A stretch of DNA of 10,934 bases from positions 1-10,934 of the forward strand of contig SKYY01000176.1 in the NCBI GenBank assembly GCA_007127665.1. The letters run 5' to 3'. The notes beneath the pieces were generated by a model. That model ran no database searches. It saw nothing but the letters and a program-made list of their open reading frames with translations, and had not been told where the DNA came from. This DNA is from Balneolales bacterium. GTDB taxonomy: Bacteria > Bacteroidota > Rhodothermia > Balneolales > Natronogracilivirgulaceae. Below, piece after piece: positions 7,450-10,934 of this stretch; the first letter of the stretch is position 1, and each line of letters starts with the position of its first letter. The position numbers and the translations under genes are program-made.

Positions 7450-8058
7450 TTGAGCAAGATTCAGATGGACATCCTGGGACTCTCCACCAGTCCAAGCAGT
7501 GGCGGAGCATATGCGCTGATTTTAAATGAAACGGATGGCAAGCGCCGGCTTCCCATCATCATCGGTACTTTTGAAGCACAGGCGATTGCCCTCGAGCTTG
7601 AGAACATCAAGCCGCCGCGACCGATGACACACGACCTCATGCGCAATATCATCCAGAGCTTCAATACTTTTGTAAAAGAAATTTACATTAACGATCTAAG
7701 AGAGGGGACGTTTTACGCTCAGATACTTTATGATAACAACGGCGAAACCCTCACTCAGGACTCGCGTCCCAGCGACGCCATAGCCCTGGCTATCCGCTTC
7801 AACGCGCCAATCTTCGTATCAGACCATATTGTCGAGGAAGCCGGTATTGAGACCGATCCGCAGATGGAGGAGCAGGAAGAGGGCCCATCCATGCCGGAAA
7901 AACAGAAACCTGCAGCACCTGCCGAAGAACCGGTATCAACATCCAGCAGAGAGAGCCGTATCCGAATGCTGGAAAAAAGCCTCACGGCCGCTATTGCAGA
8001 AGAAGATTATGAAAAAGCGGCAAAAATCAGAGATGAGTTGAACAAACTCAAGGAATGA
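7450..8058 (+). CDS. Bifunctional nuclease-family protein (BFN/DUF151) with C-terminal UVR motif
   Basis: The 202-residue protein begins with a BFN/DUF151 domain at about residues 3-134. Its motifs are LDILGLS-like DILGLSTSPSSGGAYALIL (8-26), RRLPIIIGTFEAQAIALELE (32-51), RPMTHDLM (57-64) and DSRPSDAIALAIRF (104-117). An acidic and Pro/Ala-rich linker (135-168) leads to a UVR motif at about 170-202 (AIAEEDYEKAAKIRDELNKL at 181-200), the short helical module found in UvrB and UvrC. The name comes from plant and other homologues reported to act on RNA and DNA; the bacterial role is not settled, so a nuclease activity here is family inference. The start is a TTG at 7450: a stop (TAG, 7423) lies just upstream in frame, and the only nearby ATG (7465) would remove the conserved first strand. 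There is no Shine-Dalgarno sequence. Its stop overlaps the start of bshC (ATGA). Confidence 0.9.
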   Translation: MSKIQMDILGLSTSPSSGGAYALILNETDGKRRLPIIIGTFEAQAIALELENIKPPRPMTHDLMRNIIQSFNTFVKEIYINDLREGTFYAQILYDNNGETLTQDSRPSDAIALAIRFNAPIFVSDHIVEEAGIETDPQMEEQEEGPSMPEKQKPAAPAEEPVSTSSRESRIRMLEKSLTAAIAEEDYEKAAKIRDELNKLKE

Positions 8059-9830
8059 CATCCACAACGGAGAAGACATTGCGTGCCGAACAACTGGAGT
8101 TCAGTGAGTTGCCGTTTACCCGGTTGTTCCGTGATTACCTGGCGGGAACGGACGCCATTACCGAATTCTACGGCCATCCACACACCTACTCAGCCTTAAA
8201 AAAGGCCGTTTGCTCCTTCGAGCCGCATAGTGACCGCAGGGAAAAGGCCCGCATCATCGCCGAATTCAACGAACCTTTCCTGCAGGGACAAACCCTAGAT
8301 CAGCTAGCCGGTATACTTGCACATGAGAACACGGTTACTATCACCACCGGGCAGCAGCTCAGCATTTTCGGCGGCCCGCTTTATACCGTTTTCAAAACTG
8401 TTTCGGCCATCCACCTGGCCCGGTCACTGACGCGGGACACGGGAAAGAGAGTGGTTCCTGTGTTCTGGCTTGCCGATGAGGATCACGACTTTGAGGAGAT
8501 TTCTGTCGTTAACATGCCCGAACCTGACGGTATCAGACAGATAGCACTGCCGTGCGCCAACTGTGCCCGGCACGCCGCCGGTTCCATCCGGGTGGACCAG
8601 GCCTTTGAACAATTCCGTTCAGAGATCTATGAGTCTTTGAAACCCACTGATTTCCGCGAGCAACTTGTAGTGATGCTGGATGAAGCATATGCCCCCGGGC
8701 GCAGTTACCGTGAGGCGTTTGCCTTGTTACTTTCAAAGCTCTTTTCGCACCACGGACTCATATTCGCAGGCAGCAACTCCCCGATGGTCAAAAAACACGT
8801 TTCAGAGTGCATACGCATTGCTATTGACAGGGTGGATGAGATCAGGGATACACTTGCAAAACAGAGTGAGCGGCTCGGCCGGCATTATCACCAGCAGGTA
8901 CAGGTCACAGACAGCTTACTGTTCTGGCATGATGAGGAGCAGGGCCGGGTCAGATTGCAGCACGGTGACGGCCACTGGAAAACTGATTCGGGGCTCTCGT
9001 TTTCTACCGGTGAATTACTTGAGAAGCTTGACGAAACACCCGAACGGTTCTCACCCAATGTGTTTCTTCGTCCGTTGATCCAGGATGCGATTCTTCCTAA
9101 TGCTGCCTACATTGGTGGTCCGGCCGAAATTGCCTATTACGGACAGATGAAGCCCGTCTATGAGCTGTTTGACAGAGACATGCCCTTTGTGGCCGCCCGT
9201 TTTTCCGCCACTCTGGTTGAACCACCGGTCGGGCGCTTTCTTGAGGAACTTCCGTTTGACTTTTCCGACTATATCAAACGATTTGAGGATCTGGAGCAGC
9301 ACTATCTGCGCAAGTTTGGCAATCCTGAGCTGGATAACCATTTCGATAGCTGGAAAAGACAGGTGGATGAACTCACCAATCAAATGATCGTACTCACGGG
9401 AATGGAGGAACCGGGCTTGCAGAAGCACGCACGCTCCCTGTCCAGGGAGTACACCAAGTCCCTGGACAAACTGAGAAAGAAGATGGTCAATACCATCCGG
9501 CAAAAAGAGGAAGTGCAGGTCAATCGTATCCACAAGGTCAAGCACGCTTTTTTTCCAAACAACCGGCTTCAGGAGCGTGAAATTGCTCACATTTATTTTA
9601 TGAACAAGTTCGGTATGGATATTTGGGACCGGATCCTGAATAAGCTGGAAGAGCTGGAGCGGAACTATGACCAGGACCAGGATCATGACCATGACTATGA
9701 CCGGGACCAAGGCCAAAACAAGAACCGTGACCATGACCATGACTATGACCATGACCGGGACCAAGGCCAAAACAAGAACCGTGACCATGACCACGGCTTG
9801 TTCAACAGGCACTTTCTGATCCATTTGTAG
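8055..9830 (+). CDS. bshC: Bacillithiol biosynthesis cysteine-adding enzyme BshC with repeat-bearing C-terminal tail
   Basis: BshC is assigned to the last step of bacillithiol synthesis, joining cysteine to glucosamine-malate to give the low-molecular-weight thiol in the cytoplasm. Family blocks include VTITTGQQLSIFGGPLYTVF (94-113), VPVFWLADEDHDFEEI (134-149), AAYIGGPAEIAYYGQMKPVY (about 350-369), a long basic coiled-coil region at roughly 430-515 with KHARSLSREYTKSLDKLRKK, and HAFFPNNRLQERE near 520. The protein has 591 residues, whereas the family is usually about 540. The excess is an Asp/His-rich tandem repeat at residues 539-581, placed between the last helix (ILNKLEELERNY) and the final LFNRHFLIHL, which resembles the usual C-terminal end. 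The start ATG overlaps the previous stop as ATGA, so translation is probably coupled. An AAGGA touches the ATG, too close for a normal ribosome site. The other bsh genes (bshA, bshB) are not in the window. Confidence 0.93.
   Translation: MTSTTEKTLRAEQLEFSELPFTRLFRDYLAGTDAITEFYGHPHTYSALKKAVCSFEPHSDRREKARIIAEFNEPFLQGQTLDQLAGILAHENTVTITTGQQLSIFGGPLYTVFKTVSAIHLARSLTRDTGKRVVPVFWLADEDHDFEEISVVNMPEPDGIRQIALPCANCARHAAGSIRVDQAFEQFRSEIYESLKPTDFREQLVVMLDEAYAPGRSYREAFALLLSKLFSHHGLIFAGSNSPMVKKHVSECIRIAIDRVDEIRDTLAKQSERLGRHYHQQVQVTDSLLFWHDEEQGRVRLQHGDGHWKTDSGLSFSTGELLEKLDETPERFSPNVFLRPLIQDAILPNAAYIGGPAEIAYYGQMKPVYELFDRDMPFVAARFSATLVEPPVGRFLEELPFDFSDYIKRFEDLEQHYLRKFGNPELDNHFDSWKRQVDELTNQMIVLTGMEEPGLQKHARSLSREYTKSLDKLRKKMVNTIRQKEEVQVNRIHKVKHAFFPNNRLQEREIAHIYFMNKFGMDIWDRILNKLEELERNYDQDQDHDHDYDRDQGQNKNRDHDHDYDHDRDQGQNKNRDHDHGLFNRHFLIHL
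9669..9794 (+). repeat. In-frame tandem repeat in bshC encoding an Asp/His-rich tail
   Basis: The stretch encodes alternating Asp and other residues. Copy 1 reads HDHDYDRDQGQNKNRD (9684-9731, 48 bases). Copy 2 reads HDHDYDHDRDQGQNKNRD (9732-9785, 54 bases, one extra His-Asp pair). A partial third copy, HDH, covers 9786-9794, and a diverged DQDQD leads in at 9669-9683. At the DNA level 9697-9739 and 9751-9793 are identical over 43 bases, an offset of 54 bases or 18 codons. Nested inside are six-base steps of GACCAT type. All steps are multiples of three, so the frame is kept. Confidence 0.93.
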
Positions 9831-9835
9831 AAAGC

Positions 9836-9841
9836 AGGAGG
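9836..9841 (+). promoter_or_regulatory. Strong ribosome binding site of the cyclo-ligase gene
   Basis: A perfect AGGAGG ends 8 bases before the GTG at 9850. This decides the start codon of the next gene. It is the only canonical Shine-Dalgarno sequence in the window: the nuo genes and the nuclease-family gene have none. Confidence 0.85.
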
Positions 9842-9849
9842 CGGAAATT

Positions 9850-10422
9850 GTGAAAAGTCGCCGTGAAATAAGAAAAGAGGCATTGGCCATTCGCAGGAAA
9901 ATGGATTCCAGTGAGCTTCAGCGAATCGGGTCGATCATTGATCAAAACGTGCTGAAATCGGACTGGTACCGTAATGCGCGAAGTGTCCACTGTTTTTATG
10001 GCGTTACTGTAAAAGGAGAGATTCCGACGGTACGGATTATGGGCAATGCGCTCAGTACCGGCAAACGCCTTGTCATGCCCAGGGTAACCGACAATGATGG
10101 CGGGATGGAGCATATCAGGGTCACCGGGTTGGAGCTGATGCAACCGGGTCTATGGGGCATTCCGGAGCCTGTAGGAACCGAACGGGTGCCGCTTGCGGAG
10201 ATCGATCTCATACTGGTGCCCGGACTTGCAGCGGACCTCAGAGGGAACCGCATTGGTTATGGTAAAGGCTACTATGACCGCTTTCTCGGAAAAGCTCCCC
10301 ACGCCGTTAAGGCGATACTCATACCGGATCGTTTTGTGCATGACAGACTGCCCGTTAAGCCCCATGATGTTCCCGTAGATTACATAGTCACGGAAGAGCG
10401 GATCCTGTCTTGTATTCTCTGA
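9850..10422 (+). CDS. 5-formyltetrahydrofolate cyclo-ligase (5-FCL)
   Basis: This enzyme uses ATP to close 5-formyltetrahydrofolate to 5,10-methenyltetrahydrofolate, returning the folate to one-carbon metabolism. The 190-residue protein has the normal family length (about 180-200). The basic N-terminus KSRREIRKEALAIRRKM (2-18) is typical of the family's nucleotide-contacting first helix. GIPEP is at 103-107, LILVPGLAADLRGNRIGYGK at 120-139 leads into the signature GYGKGYYDRFL (136-146), and the C-terminal DVPVDYIVTEE closes the fold. The start is GTG at 9850, chosen because AGGAGG precedes it by 8 bases and the frame matches the family N-terminus. It begins 19 bases after the bshC stop and is probably the third gene of the operon. 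No clear terminator follows; the stop codon instead runs into a 17-bp tandem array. The family is variously named fau, ygfA or mthfs, so no symbol is assigned. Confidence 0.92.
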   Translation: MKSRREIRKEALAIRRKMDSSELQRIGSIIDQNVLKSDWYRNARSVHCFYGVTVKGEIPTVRIMGNALSTGKRLVMPRVTDNDGGMEHIRVTGLELMQPGLWGIPEPVGTERVPLAEIDLILVPGLAADLRGNRIGYGKGYYDRFLGKAPHAVKAILIPDRFVHDRLPVKPHDVPVDYIVTEERILSCIL

Positions 10423-10430
10423 TGCTGTTT

Positions 10431-10498
10431 CTGATGCATGACATTGTCTGATTCGATGTTGCGCCTGATTCAATGCTCTGTCTGATGCATTGACTGGC
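10431..10498 (+). repeat. Degenerate 17-bp tandem array, four units
   Basis: CTGAT begins at 10431, 10448, 10465 and 10482, exactly 17 bases apart each time. The units read CTGATGCATGACATTGT, CTGATTCGATGTTGCGC, CTGATTCAATGCTCTGT and CTGATGCATTGACTGGC. A fifth CTGAT, 12 bases earlier at 10419, overlaps the cyclo-ligase stop codon. Each unit also has C at position 7 and G at position 16. A 17-base period cannot keep a reading frame, so the array is not a protein repeat. Confidence 0.7.
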
Positions 10499-10534
10499 AC
10501 TGTATCTGGTAAGACGATCGAGAGGGTTGCTAAT

Positions 10535-10594
10535 GAGATGACAGACGAGATGATAGATGAGATGATAGATGAGATGACAGATGCAAAGACAGAT
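10535..10594 (+). repeat. 12-bp tandem array, four good units plus one diverged
   Basis: Units are GAGATGACAGAC (10535), GAGATGATAGAT (10547), GAGATGATAGAT (10559), GAGATGACAGAT (10571) and the diverged GCAAAGACAGAT (10583). Differences among the first four are only C/T changes at two positions. The array has no spacers and is too short in period to be CRISPR. A six-base sub-period (GAGATG/ATAGAT) is visible. Confidence 0.88.
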
Positions 10595-10911
10595 GTGAAT
10601 TATCGTACAAAAACCGGGTTTTATCGAAAAAAAAGGCAACCTGGGAAACAATATTTTCCGGGGTCCGTATGCCGGAGTAACACAAGGCACAAGTCTCTGT
10701 TGCGGACACAGGCGTTTCAGCCATTTTGCTACGGAAAAAGGCTTGCGTCACTGATGAATGAGCAGGTTGCGTCAATCACGGCAAGAAAAAAGAAAAACCA
10801 GACTGATGAACCGGGCAATGGACATTCTGGCTGATACACAGTAGCATGATTAAAATGGTCATAGACATTCTATGTGGCCGCTTGAATCCAAATATTTAAA
10901 CAGGTGAACAA

Positions 10912-10934
10912 ATGCATTACAGCGGACAATTACA
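10912..10934 (+). CDS. Possible start of a gene leaving the window
   Basis: ATG at 10912 opens a frame of seven complete codons, MHYSGQL, which runs off the window edge. A modest AGGTGA lies at 10902-10907, 4 bases before the ATG, in an AT-rich stretch. Too little is visible to identify a product, and it may not be a gene. Confidence 0.3.

Larger units (their letters stand above)
10423..10911. other. Intergenic region with short tandem arrays, no convincing gene
   Basis: This 489-base stretch contains a 17-bp array (10431-10498), a 12-bp array (10535-10594) and about 317 bases of unique sequence. In the unique part TTGCGTCA occurs twice 24 bases apart (10743-10750, 10767-10774) and GACATTCT twice (10821-10828, 10864-10871). 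An open frame from a TTG at 10490 to 10834 would give 114 residues, but its first part is only the 12-bp array (a TDEM/IDEM four-residue period), its remainder matches no family I know, and it has no ribosome site; I judge it non-coding. No clear terminator, tRNA or known riboswitch was recognised. Confidence 0.65.

Noticed and set aside
9051..9890. 279-residue open frame on the minus strand with a long Val/Leu/Met-rich stretch
   Set aside because: It is antisense to bshC. The hydrophobic run is simply the reverse complement of the GAC/CAT-type repeat, and the rest matches no family I recognise.
10431..10594. CRISPR array
   Set aside because: The units of 17 and 12 bases adjoin directly without spacers, and no cas gene is present.
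10388..10834. Open frames on both strands across the tandem arrays (plus 10490-10834; minus 10388-10690 and 10530-10775)
   Set aside because: Their regular peptides come only from the 12-bp array, none has a ribosome site, and the remaining parts resemble no known protein.

Overview
The window is a housekeeping region of a bacterial chromosome and appears to come from the Bacteroidota/Rhodothermota/Balneolota side of the tree. That placement is inferred from several observations: separate nuoC and nuoD genes, a short NuoG without the N7 cluster ligands, a bifunctional-nuclease (DUF151) protein carrying a C-terminal UVR motif, a bacillithiol synthesis gene (bshC) in what looks like a Gram-negative gene set, and almost no Shine-Dalgarno sequences. 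No rRNA or marker gene here fixes the genus.

Positions 1 to 7141, minus strand, hold eight consecutive genes of the proton-pumping NADH:quinone oxidoreductase (complex I) in the order nuoA-B-C-D-E-F-G-H. Gaps between genes are 0 to 21 bases, so this is one operon. It reads right to left and leaves the window inside nuoH; nuoI and the remaining membrane subunits would lie beyond position 1. NuoE, NuoF and NuoG form the NADH-oxidising arm (FMN and clusters N1a, N3, N1b, N4, N5). NuoB, NuoC and NuoD form the quinone-reducing connecting module (cluster N2 and the quinone site). NuoA and NuoH belong to the membrane foot. All the cluster ligands expected for this type of enzyme can be seen.

Positions 7142 to 7449 are a divergent intergenic region with candidate promoters for both directions and a 14-pair imperfect hairpin just upstream of the rightward genes. 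Positions 7450 to 10422, plus strand, hold a probable three-gene operon: a bifunctional nuclease-family protein, BshC (last step of bacillithiol synthesis) overlapping it by the ATGA type, and 5-formyltetrahydrofolate cyclo-ligase 19 bases further on. The BshC protein is longer than usual because an Asp/His-rich tandem repeat of about 43 residues sits just before its last ten residues.

Positions 10423 to 10911 hold no convincing gene. Two short tandem arrays, of 17-bp and 12-bp period, lie directly after the cyclo-ligase stop codon. A possible new gene begins at 10912 and leaves the window after seven codons. I see no mobile element, CRISPR array, tRNA or rRNA, and no sign of a new defence or metabolic system. 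The most unusual features are the repeat-bearing BshC tail, the cluster of three unrelated tandem repeats within about 930 bases, and the hairpin upstream of the nuclease-family gene.
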